From the NCBI GenBank assembly GCA_913057435.1, contig CAJXNY010000017.1, positions 1-64,000 of the forward strand: DNA of 64,000 bases. The letters run 5' to 3'. Below, one piece after another: positions 35,378 through 44,817 of this stretch. Both the position numbers and the translations under genes were made by a program. Position 1 is the stretch's first letter, and each line of letters opens with the position of its first letter. The notes below the pieces were generated by a model. That model saw only the letters and a program-made list of their open reading frames with translations. It ran no database searches and was not told the origin of the DNA. Source of the stretch: an uncultured Oceanospirillaceae bacterium (GTDB taxonomy: Bacteria > Pseudomonadota > Gammaproteobacteria > Pseudomonadales > Balneatricaceae).

Positions 35378-36721
35378 TTAAACAGCTGGGCGGTTATTGC
35401 TGGCGGGTAGCTGCAGGGTGACGCTGACACCGTGACTGTGCATAACCATCTCGAACGGCCAGTGCAGACGTTTACAGATCTGTTTGACCAGCAGCACTCC
35501 GAGCCCCACGCTGTCTGGGTGGTTGCTGTCGAGGGGAGCCTCGTCGTGATTACGGATGGTTAGCTGGTTACCCTGTGCCAGGATTGTAACCTTGCCCGCC
35601 TGGGTGTGCTGAAAAGCGTTACGGATCAGGTTATGCAAAACAATCTGCAGGGCAGCGGGTGGAGCGTAGATTGTTTCCGTTGCATTGCCGATATCCATGG
35701 CGACATGGACGGCTTTACCATCGAGCAACCAGCTGAGGTCCTCACATTGCTGATTTAACTGAGCCTGTAGTTTCAGCGCGCGCACCGGGGGCTGCCTTTC
35801 CATATCCCGGCTGAGCCAGAGCAGGGTTTCTGTCAGTTGCTGCATGGTGTAGTTAGCCCGTTGAATGCGGGCCATCGGACGTTGAATATTATCGGCGATA
35901 CCGATCTTGTTTAACAGTTCCAGGTTGGCTCGGGTAATGGCGATGGGGGTACGTAATTCATGACTGGCGTTGCGCAGGAAATGATGTTCGCGCTCTACCA
36001 GTTTACTGATCCGCTGAAATGAACTCTGCAGCTGGCTGGCGATACGGTTTAGCTCGGCATAGCGGAAGTCAGGGGGATGTTGATCCATCGTGTCCAGTGT
36101 CATCTGATCGGCCCAGACCGACAGCTGATTCGTCGCCCGGTTCACACGTCGGGTAAACAGATAAGACAGCACCAGCACAAACGCTAACACACCCAGGCCA
36201 AGTGGCACGGTAAAGTCGAGGCGGTCATCAATACGTTTGACTTCATCTTTCGTGAACAGGGTAACTTCAAAGTCGGCAAACATATACAGCACGTTACCGT
36301 CGTTCAGCTGGTAGGGGTACATCATGATGAAGTGGGCTTCGCGGGCCACCAGGTTGGCATAGGTTAGCTGCTTGTTGGAAAAGTTTACCTTCGCCTCATG
36401 TAACTTACCGATGGTAATAGGGTGGTCAGTAAAATGTGCCCGCAGGTTGGCGGGAACCTGCTCCCAGCTTAGCCAGCTCTGTCGCTGTGGGGTTATGGGC
36501 AGAGGGGCAGCGGGGTCCTGGGCATAGCGCCGTTCAAAATCCTTGGCATCCATATCGAAAGTCAGTTTCAGCGCATCATCCAGTCCGCCGTCATAGGAAC
36601 GGAAAATAACAACGGTGTAGATTAACGCAATGATGCAGGTGATAAGAACGGTCATCTGCAGTTGTGCCCGACGCAGGGTGCGAGGGCGTTTTTGCCCTGG
36701 GGGCGCTGTGCTATTCATCAT
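35378..36721 (-). CDS. Two-component sensor histidine kinase
   Basis: A 447-residue membrane kinase paired with the response regulator just upstream. Two membrane segments flank a periplasmic domain of about 150 residues; TM2 (LGLGVLAFVLVLSYLFTRR) is followed by HAMP. The dimerisation helix has the phospho-acceptor His, about residue 254, in NASHELRTPIAI. The ATPase has the N-box LHNLIRNAFQHTQ and a G2-like GLGVLLVKQI, but the G1 DxGxG motif is not visible (the region reads IRNHDEAP). Starts exist at 36745, 36721 and 36718; 36721 or 36718 give the usual short overlap with the regulator stop. Confidence 0.88.
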   Translation of the reverse strand: MMNSTAPPGQKRPRTLRRAQLQMTVLITCIIALIYTVVIFRSYDGGLDDALKLTFDMDAKDFERRYAQDPAAPLPITPQRQSWLSWEQVPANLRAHFTDHPITIGKLHEAKVNFSNKQLTYANLVAREAHFIMMYPYQLNDGNVLYMFADFEVTLFTKDEVKRIDDRLDFTVPLGLGVLAFVLVLSYLFTRRVNRATNQLSVWADQMTLDTMDQHPPDFRYAELNRIASQLQSSFQRISKLVEREHHFLRNASHELRTPIAITRANLELLNKIGIADNIQRPMARIQRANYTMQQLTETLLWLSRDMERQPPVRALKLQAQLNQQCEDLSWLLDGKAVHVAMDIGNATETIYAPPAALQIVLHNLIRNAFQHTQAGKVTILAQGNQLTIRNHDEAPLDSNHPDSVGLGVLLVKQICKRLHWPFEMVMHSHGVSVTLQLPASNNRPAV

Positions 36722-37385
36722 CAGGCCCCCGTAACGCGAAACCATGGCCAGAGACGGTCTGAATCAGTGTGTGCTCAAACGGCTTGTCGACCTGCTGGCG
36801 CAGTTTGTAAAGGTGCACCTTCAGGCTATCAGTATCTGGTGGGGCGTCACCCCATAATGCCTCACACAGGGCTGCACGGCTTACCACATTGGGGCTGGCT
36901 CGCAACAGGGTTTCCAGCAGCGTCCAGCCGGTTGGGGTCAGGTTCAGGGGCTGGCCAGCCCGGTTGGCCTGTTTCAGTTTAAGATCCATGCTCAGGTCGG
37001 CAACGGTCAGTTTCTGAATCTGGCCGCTGCGCCGTCGGGACAGTGCCAGGGCGCGAATGGTCAACTCTTCCATGGCGAAGGGTTTGACCAGGTAGTCGTC
37101 TGTGCCGGCGCGAAAGCCAGCAATTTTATCAGCCAGGGTGTCTCGAGCAGTAAGCATCAGGATAGGGGTGTCCACCCCCCGTTCCCTTAACGTTTCGCAG
37201 ACGCTAAGGCCACTCATACGGGGCAGCATCAGATCCAGCAGGATCACATCGTAGTTATTGTCGCAGGCCAGATTCAGGCCAGCCAGGCCATTGTAAGCGT
37301 GGTCACATTCAATGCCTTCCAGAGCCAGATAGTCGGCCACGGAGGCGGCCAGGTCGCGATCATCTTCAACCAATAGCACGTTCAT
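36711..37385 (-). CDS. OmpR/PhoB-family response regulator
   Basis: A 224-residue two-domain regulator. The receiver has E7-D8-D9, phospho-acceptor D51 (LLDLMLP) and K in YLVKPF. The C-terminal winged helix (about 130-220) ends with LKVHLYKLRQQVDKPFEHTLIQTVSGHGF (cited here in part), the OmpR DNA-recognition pattern. It overlaps the kinase gene. Signal and regulon are unknown. A tandem repeat upstream (37525-37542) may be its own operator. Confidence 0.93.
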   Translation of the reverse strand: MNVLLVEDDRDLAASVADYLALEGIECDHAYNGLAGLNLACDNNYDVILLDLMLPRMSGLSVCETLRERGVDTPILMLTARDTLADKIAGFRAGTDDYLVKPFAMEELTIRALALSRRRSGQIQKLTVADLSMDLKLKQANRAGQPLNLTPTGWTLLETLLRASPNVVSRAALCEALWGDAPPDTDSLKVHLYKLRQQVDKPFEHTLIQTVSGHGFALRGPDDE

Positions 37386-37697
37386 GATTCTTGCTTCCCT
37401 TAGCTGTCAATTCCGGTTAGGCGGAATCGGCCGTTGTGGTGATTATGGACAAGCCTGAAGGCCCGGGCTGTTCCTGTTCAGCTGGGCGGATTTATCCTTG
37501 TTGACCTTGAATGTTACTCGGCATTGGTAACGACGTGGTAACAGCACTTGTCTACGGGAGCTTGCAATTCTTGTCTACACTGTAAAAAAGCCGTTCAACA
37601 ATTGGTGCCCAATGCCTGTCAATGCGGTGGTATGACTGAGCATTTATCTGTACCGAACGGTTGACCTGAAACCGTCAAACTATGAGCAAAAAGACGT
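37386..37697. other. Divergent intergenic region (regulator pair / AraC-type gene)
   Basis: No gene seen in 312 bases. TGGTAAC occurs twice, 37525-37531 and 37536-37542, an 11-base period typical of OmpR-family operators. A Gly/Cys-poor short frame starting at 37682 is out of frame with the AraC-type gene and ends soon after. Confidence 0.4.
37525..37542. promoter_or_regulatory. Candidate OmpR-type tandem operator
   Basis: Two direct copies of TGGTAAC with start points 11 bases apart, about 140 bases upstream of the response-regulator start. The spacing is one helical turn, as expected for two head-to-tail OmpR-family monomers. No third copy was seen, so this is suggestive only. Confidence 0.3.
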
Positions 37698-38762
37698 ATG
37701 GGACGGATAATTACAGTACCGACCGGCTATGTGCGTTATCTGCTGGATCAGGTGGAACAGCAAGGCTTCAGTGTAGATATGTTGCTGGAGCAGGTCGGCA
37801 TTGATGCCGAGGAGATTGAACAGGGAAATGAGTTTTCTGCTGTAAAATTTGGCCAGCTGTACCAGCGTGTTATGTACATCGCCCAGGATGAATCTTTTGG
37901 TATGCTCAGTGGTGGCAATGTACCGCTGGGAACATTTCGCATGATGTGTCACTGCATTATTCATTGCACATCGCTGTTGCGGGCTATTCAGCGTGCCGGT
38001 GATTTTCATGAAATCTGTCGGGGGGCCCGCTATAAACCCGTGTTACTGAGGACTGGGCGCTATGCCCGGTTATCCTTTACCCTGCTGGACCGCTTTGCCG
38101 ATGGTCAGAATGGCAACGCTATCTTGCGCGAGCAACCTGATCAGGTACGCACGACCCTGTCGATGTGGCATCACTTTATCTGCTGGTTACTGGGGACGCG
38201 GCTGGAGTTGAAATCGGTTACTTTCACGGCGAGAACTCCCGAAAATTCCGACTTGTACAAAACCCTGTTTCAGGCCGATATAAAATTTGGCCAGGCAGAG
38301 AATGCGCTGGTGTTCCCAGCCCGTTTTCTGGAATACCCGCTACTCCAGGATGAGGCCTCGTTGTGGGACTTCCTGCATACAGCGCCTTATCAGTTGATGG
38401 TCATGGTGGATGATCACCACAGCCTGAAGTCACAGGTGATTGCGCTGTTTGGTAAGGATTTTAGCCGTGAACTACCCGGTGCTGATGAGGTGGCACATGC
38501 GCTGAATATGTCGGTATCGACACTGCGAAGGCGGTTGCAGGATGAGGCGACGTCATTTCAGCGGATTAAGGATGAGTGCCGTAAAGAAGCGGCAGTGATT
38601 TATATGAACTCACCTCAGCTGACGATTAACGAAGTGGCTCGGCTGATGGGATTTGATGAGCCGTCGGCGTTTTTCCGCTCGTTCAAAAAATGGACGGGTA
38701 TGACCCCAGGAGATTATCGGCGTAGCGAGTTGTATCAGCAGCAGCTGCTGGGGCCCAGGTGA
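37698..38762 (+). CDS. AraC-family transcriptional regulator
   Basis: A 354-residue regulator with an N-terminal Arabinose_bd-type domain (about 20-200; LLEQVGIDAEEI, MMCHCIIHCTSL) and a C-terminal AraC DNA-binding domain with two HTH motifs (about 255-340). The second HTH has the hallmark INEVARLMGFDEPSAFFRSFKKWTGMTPGDYR (split: INEVARLMGFDEPSAFFR, then KKWTGMTPGDYR). This subgroup includes OruR/MmsR-like activators of catabolic genes, but no catabolic operon is adjacent, so its target is unknown. Confidence 0.9.
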   Translation: MGRIITVPTGYVRYLLDQVEQQGFSVDMLLEQVGIDAEEIEQGNEFSAVKFGQLYQRVMYIAQDESFGMLSGGNVPLGTFRMMCHCIIHCTSLLRAIQRAGDFHEICRGARYKPVLLRTGRYARLSFTLLDRFADGQNGNAILREQPDQVRTTLSMWHHFICWLLGTRLELKSVTFTARTPENSDLYKTLFQADIKFGQAENALVFPARFLEYPLLQDEASLWDFLHTAPYQLMVMVDDHHSLKSQVIALFGKDFSRELPGADEVAHALNMSVSTLRRRLQDEATSFQRIKDECRKEAAVIYMNSPQLTINEVARLMGFDEPSAFFRSFKKWTGMTPGDYRRSELYQQQLLGPR

Positions 38763-38840
38763 TCACCGCCATAGTAGTGGGCAGGGTAGATGGAGGAGCT
38801 TGTTGCTCCTCCTGCGGCAGACGGTCTGGTCGTGCGCCGT

Positions 38841-39272
38841 TTAGTGCTTCGGGCGCATATCATTCATATTGATATGGTAGCCCGCTTCCTTGTATTGCTT
38901 GAAATGACGGCGGGTTGCCGCCAGTACCTCGTCGGTCTGCACCACAATTTCTACCACCCTCTGGGTACCGATGACCTGCTCTGGCAGAGCCAGTGTCAGG
39001 TTGACAAATACCCGGGAGGGATCAATCTGGCTGAGCTCCCAGCCCAGTATCACCGGTGCCGGGTCGTTGCTATCGGCCAGCGCATGGGGAATAAAGCTCT
39101 CGGCTTTGAAGCTCCACAGTAGCAGGTCGAGTTCGCGGGCCAGCTGGGCATTGTCACAATGCACATGCAGCTGGTTGCCAGCAGGGACGATCTTTTCTGC
39201 CAGTCGGCAGATAAAGCGCTGCCGCGCCGCGATATCCGCGGCGGGCAGTACATAGAAATCGGCCTGCGGCAT
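38841..39272 (-). CDS. holC: DNA polymerase III subunit chi
   Basis: Chi joins the clamp loader to SSB through psi. The 143-residue protein matches HolC in ADFYVLP at the start, QRFICRLAEK, VHCDNAQLARELDLLLWSF, FIPHAL and FVNLTLALP. It lies immediately downstream of pepA (one base between stop and start), the same gene order seen in E. coli (pepA-holC-valS). valS is not in this window; an AraC-type gene follows instead. Confidence 0.93.
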   Translation of the reverse strand: MPQADFYVLPAADIAARQRFICRLAEKIVPAGNQLHVHCDNAQLARELDLLLWSFKAESFIPHALADSNDPAPVILGWELSQIDPSRVFVNLTLALPEQVIGTQRVVEIVVQTDEVLAATRRHFKQYKEAGYHINMNDMRPKH

Positions 39273-39273
39273 T

Positions 39274-40770
39274 TTATTCCTCTTCCACAGCCTGGTTCAT
39301 CAGGTACTGACACAGCAGCGGTACACAGCGACCGGAGGCACCTTTAGCTTTGCCATTGCTGCTCCAGGCCACTCCGGCGATATCCAGGTGGGCCCAGCGG
39401 TAGGCTTTGGTAAAGCGGGACAGGAAGCAGGCAGCGGTAATGGTGCCTGCTGGACGACCACCGATATTAGCAACGTCAGCAAAATTACTGTCCAGCTGTT
39501 CCTGGTATTCATCCCAGATTGGCAACTGCCAGGCTTTATCAGCCGCCTGGTTACCCGCTTCCAGTACCTGCTGCGCCAGCGCGTCGTCGTTGGACAGCAC
39601 GGCTGTGGCATGGGTACCCAGCGCGATAATGCAGGCTCCAGTCAGAGTCGCGACATCCAGTACGCTGGCGGGGTTGAAGCGCTCCACGTAGCTGAGGGCA
39701 TCACAGAGCACCAGACGGCCTTCGGCGTCGGTGTTGAGGATTTCAACGGTCTGGCCCGACAGCGTGGTGACGATATCACCGGGTTTGGTGGCGTTGCCAC
39801 TGGGCATGTTTTCAGCAGCGGCAACAACGCCGACAACGTTGATCGGCAGGCCCATCTCCGCCAGGGAGTTCATGGCGCCGATCACGCTGGCCGCGCCACA
39901 CATGTCGAATTTCATTTCATCCATGCCACCGCCGGGCTTGAGGCTGATGCCGCCGGTGTCGAAGGTGATGCCTTTACCGACCAGAACATGGGGCTGTTCG
40001 TCATCTTTACCGCCACGGTAATGCATGACGATCAGTTTGGAGGGTTGTTCAGAACCGTGACCCACAGAGAGCAGGCAGTGCATGCCCAGTTCTGCCATCT
40101 CGACTTCGTCGAGAATGGTGGTTTCCACGCTGTCGTGTTCAGACGCCAGAGCGGTCGCCTGCTCTGCCAGATAGGTCGGGGTACAGATATTACCCGGCAG
40201 GTTGCCCAGTTCACGAGCGGTGCTGACACCGTTGCTGATGGCAACACCGTCTTGCAGTGCGAATTCAGCGATATCTGCCTGGTCTTCATTAACGCAGATA
40301 GACAGCTGGTTCAGCTGCACGGGGTCTGCTTTTTTGCTTTTGGTTTCATCGTACTGGTACAGCTCGGCGCCAGCCCATTCCGTCAGGTGACGTACCTGGC
40401 GGTAGATATCCGGGTCATTGCTGGCCTGGCCATCGAAGGCAAAAAGTGCACTGCTCAGGCGGTTGCTTTTCAGCACTGCCATCGCTGCTTTGATGACTTT
40501 GCGGTGGTTTCGGTCGTGGCGATCCTTCTGTTCACCGAGGCCGATCAGCAATACCCGCCGAGCGCTGATGCCAGGTACACGATGTAGGAGGAGTGTTTCA
40601 CCTGCTTTCCCCTGAATATCTCCGTCAGCGAGAATACTGCTGATATAGCCGTCTGATACGCTGTCCAGCGTCGTGGCCGACGGTGTAAGCTGATTGTTAG
40701 CACCGATGCCGATAATAGCGCAATCGGTAGTGGCAGTAGCAATAGAACCGGTGAAAATTTCAAAATCCAT
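39274..40770 (-). CDS. pepA: Leucyl aminopeptidase PepA
   Basis: PepA is a hexameric M17 zinc/manganese aminopeptidase that also acts as a DNA-binding factor in E. coli. The 498-residue protein has the metal-ligand signature EILNTDAEGRLVLCDAL and the substrate segment GKGITFDTGGISLKP. The preferred start is the ATG at 40770 with GGAG upstream; an ATG at 40800 adds ten residues. It precedes holC and is divergent from lptF across about 230 bases, the conserved arrangement in gammaproteobacteria. Confidence 0.97.
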   Translation of the reverse strand: MDFEIFTGSIATATTDCAIIGIGANNQLTPSATTLDSVSDGYISSILADGDIQGKAGETLLLHRVPGISARRVLLIGLGEQKDRHDRNHRKVIKAAMAVLKSNRLSSALFAFDGQASNDPDIYRQVRHLTEWAGAELYQYDETKSKKADPVQLNQLSICVNEDQADIAEFALQDGVAISNGVSTARELGNLPGNICTPTYLAEQATALASEHDSVETTILDEVEMAELGMHCLLSVGHGSEQPSKLIVMHYRGGKDDEQPHVLVGKGITFDTGGISLKPGGGMDEMKFDMCGAASVIGAMNSLAEMGLPINVVGVVAAAENMPSGNATKPGDIVTTLSGQTVEILNTDAEGRLVLCDALSYVERFNPASVLDVATLTGACIIALGTHATAVLSNDDALAQQVLEAGNQAADKAWQLPIWDEYQEQLDSNFADVANIGGRPAGTITAACFLSRFTKAYRWAHLDIAGVAWSSNGKAKGASGRCVPLLCQYLMNQAVEEE

Positions 40771-41003
40771 ACTGACTCCATAGGAAGACTTTGGACGCAC
40801 TTTTCAGCATAATGCCGCGTCAGGTGTTATCTGGTATGCCACTGCAAGACAGCGTTACTACTTAGCTGTGATGGTATACGTGCTAGCGATGCAGGTGGCT
40901 CCGTGACAATGGTTTGAACTATAAACCATTTTATGACTTTTGTTTTGTGTGGTGCTGACTGGAAACCAGTCAGGCCCTTTATGTCCTTGGCAGGCCGTTA
41001 CTT

Positions 41004-42110
41004 TTGATTATTTTCCGTTACCTCTCCAAAGAGATTTTGCTCAATATGCTGGCCGTCAGTTCGGTACTGATGGTGATCATTATGAGTGGGCGTTTCGTTA
41101 AATACATGGCCAAGGCTGCTACGGGTGAGTTGTCACCCGAGCTGGTGTTGCAAATTATGGCGTTACGGCTGCCTGGGTTTCTCGAGCTGATTCTGCCGCT
41201 GGGGCTGTTCCTGGGGATATTGCTCGGCTATGGCCGGTTGTATCTGGAAAGTGAGATGGCTGTACTCTATGCCAGTGGTATCAGCCAGCAGCGACTGATC
41301 AGTTATGCAACGGGGCCGGCGCTGCTGGTCGCGTTGCTGGTCGCCTCCTGCAGCCTCTACCTGACACCGTTGGGCAGCCAGCAGATGGCGCATCTGCTGG
41401 AACAGGCTTCGGCCCGTTCGCAGATTGAGATGGTAACCCCCGGGCGTTTTCAGCCGATGGATAATAGTGGGGTCAGTTATGTGCAAAGTATTGATGATAG
41501 CGGCCAGATGGATCGGGTTTTCTTTGCTCAGCGCAGCTCGACAGGCCAGCTGGAAGTGGTCCTGGCCGATGCGGGGCAACGTATCCGGCAAAAGGACGGC
41601 AGTCACTTCCTGGTGCTGGATCAGGGCAGCCGCTATGAAGGTCAGCCAGGCCAGGCTGACTATACTGAGACCCGCTATCAGCAGTATGGGGTGAAGATTG
41701 AGACGGATGAGCTGGTTGTTCAGACGACAGATACTGAAAGCTTACCTACTCAGGCACTGCTGTTACGGGATGACCCTACCAGTAAGGCGCAGTTGCACTG
41801 GCGGCTGACAATTCCTGTTCTGGCGCTGGTTTTGACGTTACTGGCTGTACCGATGGCACGGGTCAACCCGCGACAGGGGCGCTATGCCAGGCTGGTTCCG
41901 TCGATTCTGATCTACCTGCTGTATATTACTCTGTTAAGCGGGGCTCGCAGTAACATCGAAGATGGTAAGGCTGGCGTCGAACTGTTGTGGCTGGTGCATC
42001 TGGGGTTCTTGCTGCTGGCGGCGAACCTGATTGTGCTTGGCAGTTTTTGGGCGCGTCAGTTTAATCGTCTGCCTGTATTTAGCTTACGATCAGGGGGGGC
42101 AGGAAAATGA
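41004..42110 (+). CDS. lptF: LPS export ABC permease LptF
   Basis: LptF with LptG forms the transmembrane part of the LptB2FG complex that extracts lipopolysaccharide from the inner membrane. The 368-residue protein starts IIFRYLSKEIL, has three N-terminal and three C-terminal membrane helices around a periplasmic jellyroll, and matches the YjgP/YjgQ family. The start is a TTG, which aligns with the usual N-terminus; no better start is visible upstream. It overlaps lptG by four bases. Confidence 0.95.
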   Translation: MIIFRYLSKEILLNMLAVSSVLMVIIMSGRFVKYMAKAATGELSPELVLQIMALRLPGFLELILPLGLFLGILLGYGRLYLESEMAVLYASGISQQRLISYATGPALLVALLVASCSLYLTPLGSQQMAHLLEQASARSQIEMVTPGRFQPMDNSGVSYVQSIDDSGQMDRVFFAQRSSTGQLEVVLADAGQRIRQKDGSHFLVLDQGSRYEGQPGQADYTETRYQQYGVKIETDELVVQTTDTESLPTQALLLRDDPTSKAQLHWRLTIPVLALVLTLLAVPMARVNPRQGRYARLVPSILIYLLYITLLSGARSNIEDGKAGVELLWLVHLGFLLLAANLIVLGSFWARQFNRLPVFSLRSGGAGK

Positions 42111-43165
42111 AATTACTAGACCGTTATCTTGCTCAACATGTATTGGGTGCAACATTGGCTGTCTTGCTGGTGATTGGTGGACTGGATGCATTATTTGCGC
42201 TGGTAGATCAGCTGGGTGATGTTAATGAGCGCTACAGGCTGGTTGATGCGATGCAGTATGTTGGCCTGACTGTGCCCCGGCGGTTATACGAATTTCTGCC
42301 AATGAGTGCGCTTGTTGGTTGTCTGTTGGGCCTGGGAAGTCTGGCATCCAGTGCGGAGCTGACGGTAATGCGGGCCGCTGGAGTCTCTGTGGGGCGTATT
42401 ATTGCCGGTGTGATGAAGCCGGTGCTCCTGCTGGTGGTGGTGGCAATGGCGCTGGGTGAGTACGTCGTACCGGTGTCAGAGCAGAAAGCAGAGAGCTTCC
42501 GTTCTTTCCAGTTATCTGGCAACCAGGCGCTGGCGGTGCGGGGGGTATGGCACCGGGATGGTAACGAATTTATCCATATCAACTCGGTGATGAAGGACGG
42601 CCAGGTATTTGGTATAACCCGTTACCAGTTTGATGAGAATAACCATCTGCAGCGGGCCTCATTTGCCCATGAAGGGCAGTATATGGGGAACCATTGGCAG
42701 CTACGTGGGGTGAATGAGACTCGGTTTATAGAGCAACAGACAAACGTTGCTGTACTGGACAGCGAGCGCTGGCAGGTGGAATTGACGCCACAGCTACTTA
42801 GTGCAGTGGTGGTAGAACCACTGGATCTCTCGATTGAGGGGTTGTGGCGGTATACTGAATACCTGTCACGGCAGGGCTTACGGGCCGATAACTATGAGTT
42901 AGCACTGTGGAACAAGGCATTGATGCCATTAGGAATTCTGGCTTTGGTGCTGGTCGCGGTGTCGTTTATCTTTGGTCCACTGCGCAGTGTCACAGTGGGG
43001 CAGCGGCTGGTGGCGGGGATTGTCGTTGGCATCGTGTTCAAGCTGGCCCAGGATATCCTTGGCCCAGCCAGTACTGTGTTCGGTTTCCACCCGGTGATTG
43101 CAGTGTTATTGCCGATTGGTGTTTGTGCCGTGGCCGGGGGCTGGTTATTGAAGCGGGCGGGTTGA
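42107..43165 (+). CDS. lptG: LPS export ABC permease LptG
   Basis: Partner of LptF. The 352-residue protein begins MKLLDRYLAQHVL, then TM1, and has LPMSALVGCLLGLGSLASSAELTVMRAAGVS (split: LPMSALVGCLLGLG and SAELTVMRAAGVS) where the coupling helix contacts LptB. A central jellyroll domain and three C-terminal helices follow. It is translationally coupled to lptF. The LptB ATPase gene is elsewhere. Confidence 0.95.
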   Translation: MKLLDRYLAQHVLGATLAVLLVIGGLDALFALVDQLGDVNERYRLVDAMQYVGLTVPRRLYEFLPMSALVGCLLGLGSLASSAELTVMRAAGVSVGRIIAGVMKPVLLLVVVAMALGEYVVPVSEQKAESFRSFQLSGNQALAVRGVWHRDGNEFIHINSVMKDGQVFGITRYQFDENNHLQRASFAHEGQYMGNHWQLRGVNETRFIEQQTNVAVLDSERWQVELTPQLLSAVVVEPLDLSIEGLWRYTEYLSRQGLRADNYELALWNKALMPLGILALVLVAVSFIFGPLRSVTVGQRLVAGIVVGIVFKLAQDILGPASTVFGFHPVIAVLLPIGVCAVAGGWLLKRAG

Positions 43166-43177
43166 GCGCAACCCGCC
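43156..43177. terminator. Hairpin between lptG and the RDD gene
   Basis: GGCGGGTT (43156-43163) pairs with AACCCGCC (43170-43177) with a six-base loop. It overlaps the lptG stop. No long T run on either side, so the terminator role is moderate. Confidence 0.4.
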
Positions 43178-43183
43178 AGGCGT

Positions 43184-43654
43184 TCATTTCGCAGACTTTT
43201 TCTTCCGTTTCTGTTTTGGCAATTCAACCACGCAGGTGCCGGACAGGCGATCATGCAGGCTCAGGCCATCCCGGTCGACAAACATCCACAGGTAGCCCAG
43301 CCCTAGCGCGGCGATTGACAGCCCAGCTGCCATGAAGCGTAACAGTGCTTGCCACCAGCTCAGCGCCAGTCCTTCAGGTGTCTGAACGCGCAGCCGCCAT
43401 GCCAGCAGGCCTAGTGTCTGGCCATTGCGGGTCCAGAAAAACGCAAAAAACATAAACGTGATAATAAATAAAATGGATTGCAGTAGCGCGGGCCGGGATG
43501 GGTCGGTTGCTTCACCGCCATTCAGGCCGACGGCAATTGCGCCGACGACCATCCACAGTGCGGCGGTCAGCATAAAGTCATAGAGCAGCGCACCCAGGCG
43601 TCGTAATGGGCCGGCTGGTTTTATCTCATCAAAGCTTTCAGGAAACTGGCGCAC
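43184..43654 (-). CDS. RDD-family membrane protein
   Basis: A 156-residue protein with the RDD family pattern: PAGPLRRLGALLYDFMLTAAL with the Arg near the first helix, a second helix, FWTRNGQTLGLLAWRLRVQT, and a third helix before the Asp-containing DRDGLSLHDRLSGT. Three or four membrane segments are expected. Family function is unclear; some members are linked to ion homeostasis. The C-terminus is very basic (KQKRKKK). Convergent with lptG. Confidence 0.9.
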   Translation of the reverse strand: MRQFPESFDEIKPAGPLRRLGALLYDFMLTAALWMVVGAIAVGLNGGEATDPSRPALLQSILFIITFMFFAFFWTRNGQTLGLLAWRLRVQTPEGLALSWWQALLRFMAAGLSIAALGLGYLWMFVDRDGLSLHDRLSGTCVVELPKQKRKKKSAK

Positions 43655-43758
43655 GGAGATCCTCGGTTCTTTTTAGCGGGGCTGTGCAGTCGGCGCTGGC
43701 AGCAAAACAGAGGGCGATAGTACCGTCAACACGGGTTGCAGTGCTACTGTCCTGACCC

Positions 43759-43782
43759 AAAAAAGGGTGCTCGAAAGCACCC
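43759..43782 (-). terminator. Intrinsic terminator of the Sel1-repeat gene
   Basis: GGGTGCT (43765-43771), loop CGAA and AGCACCC (43776-43782) form a perfect stem; on the minus strand six Ts follow (43764-43759). Confidence 0.85.
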
Positions 43783-43808
43783 TCTGGTTGATCTGGCAGA
43801 TGCTCAGA

Positions 43809-44621
43809 TCACTTTTTATACGGCGTTACGTAGTGTGCTTCGAGCTTGCTGGCCAGCTGGTCAGCAGCTTTCTGCTCCGCTTCGGAGAGCTTCATCTTCA
43901 GTCGGCGCTCAATGGCACTGGCAGTATTGTTACCCAGCAGTGCAGCGTTGTGCATCCAGGCGTAGGCGATGACATTGGTATCCGTACTGGCATCGCTACC
44001 ATGGTTGTTGGAGTACAGGGTACCCAGGAAAAACATTGCCTGGGTGTGGCCCTGTTCAGCGGCTTTCAGGTACCAGCGCTCTGCTGTTTTAAAATTTTGC
44101 GCAACACCAGTGCCGAAGTTGTAGCTACGTGCCAGGTTGTGCTGTGCAGCAACCAGGCCCTGCTCAGCTGCCGTTTTGTACCATTTGAACGCATCGCTGG
44201 CGCTGCGATTGACGCCTTGGCCGAACTCGTACATTTCACCGAGACGGTTCTGAGCGCTGGCGGAGCCGCCCATTGCCTGGCTTTTAACGGTTTTCAGCTC
44301 AATCAGGTAATCCAGATTTTCTAGTTTACGCAGGCTGTTTACGCTGGCCAGGTGACCCTGTGCGGCACCCCGGTCGTAATACTGGCGAGCTTTTTCTTCA
44401 TCTTTAGTGATGCCCCAGCCATTTTCATACATTTGGCCAACCATGTTCAGGGCGTCCGGGTTACCGTCTTTTGCCAGCGGCTGCAGCTCGTTCAGTGCTG
44501 CGCTGTAGTTCTGGCTGTCGAATGCACGCGTACCTTTACCCAGTTCTCCGGCTGCCAGTACGGTACCTGTATGAAGACTCAGCAGCAGGCCTGCTGTTGC
44601 AAAAACAATCTTTTTACTCAT
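43809..44621 (-). CDS. Sel1-repeat secreted protein
   Basis: A 270-residue protein with a signal peptide (about 1-23, ending near VLAAG) and about five Sel1-like repeats. The repeat hallmarks are visible as GNPDALNMVGQMYENGWG, EKARQYYDRGAAQGH, ASAQNRLGEMYEFGQG, SDAFKWYKTAAEQG, AAQHNLARSYNFGTG, KTAERWYLKAAEQGH and TQAMFFLGTLYSN. Such solenoids mediate protein contacts in the periplasm or at the envelope. The C-terminal part (LKMKLSEAEQKAADQLASKL) is a likely helix. Specific role unknown. Confidence 0.88.
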   Translation of the reverse strand: MSKKIVFATAGLLLSLHTGTVLAAGELGKGTRAFDSQNYSAALNELQPLAKDGNPDALNMVGQMYENGWGITKDEEKARQYYDRGAAQGHLASVNSLRKLENLDYLIELKTVKSQAMGGSASAQNRLGEMYEFGQGVNRSASDAFKWYKTAAEQGLVAAQHNLARSYNFGTGVAQNFKTAERWYLKAAEQGHTQAMFFLGTLYSNNHGSDASTDTNVIAYAWMHNAALLGNNTASAIERRLKMKLSEAEQKAADQLASKLEAHYVTPYKK

Positions 44622-44817
44622 TTACTCAGTTACCCGTTATTCAGTGCGAGTAGAATAGATGGCGCAATTATACCGAGGCTGGGTTGAGGAAAAAACGTAC
44701 AGTTGAAAAAAAAGCTGGTGCCCAGTCAATAATTGCTGTCTCTGTTACCCCCGTTTTGATCCGGGGGATTGTATGCCTGTTAATTAGTTATTTCTAATTT
44801 TTATTGAGTAAAAGGTA

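Noticed and set aside
39388-40587. 399-codon plus-strand frame opposite pepA
   Set aside because: Shadow of pepA, which has its catalytic motif and good start.
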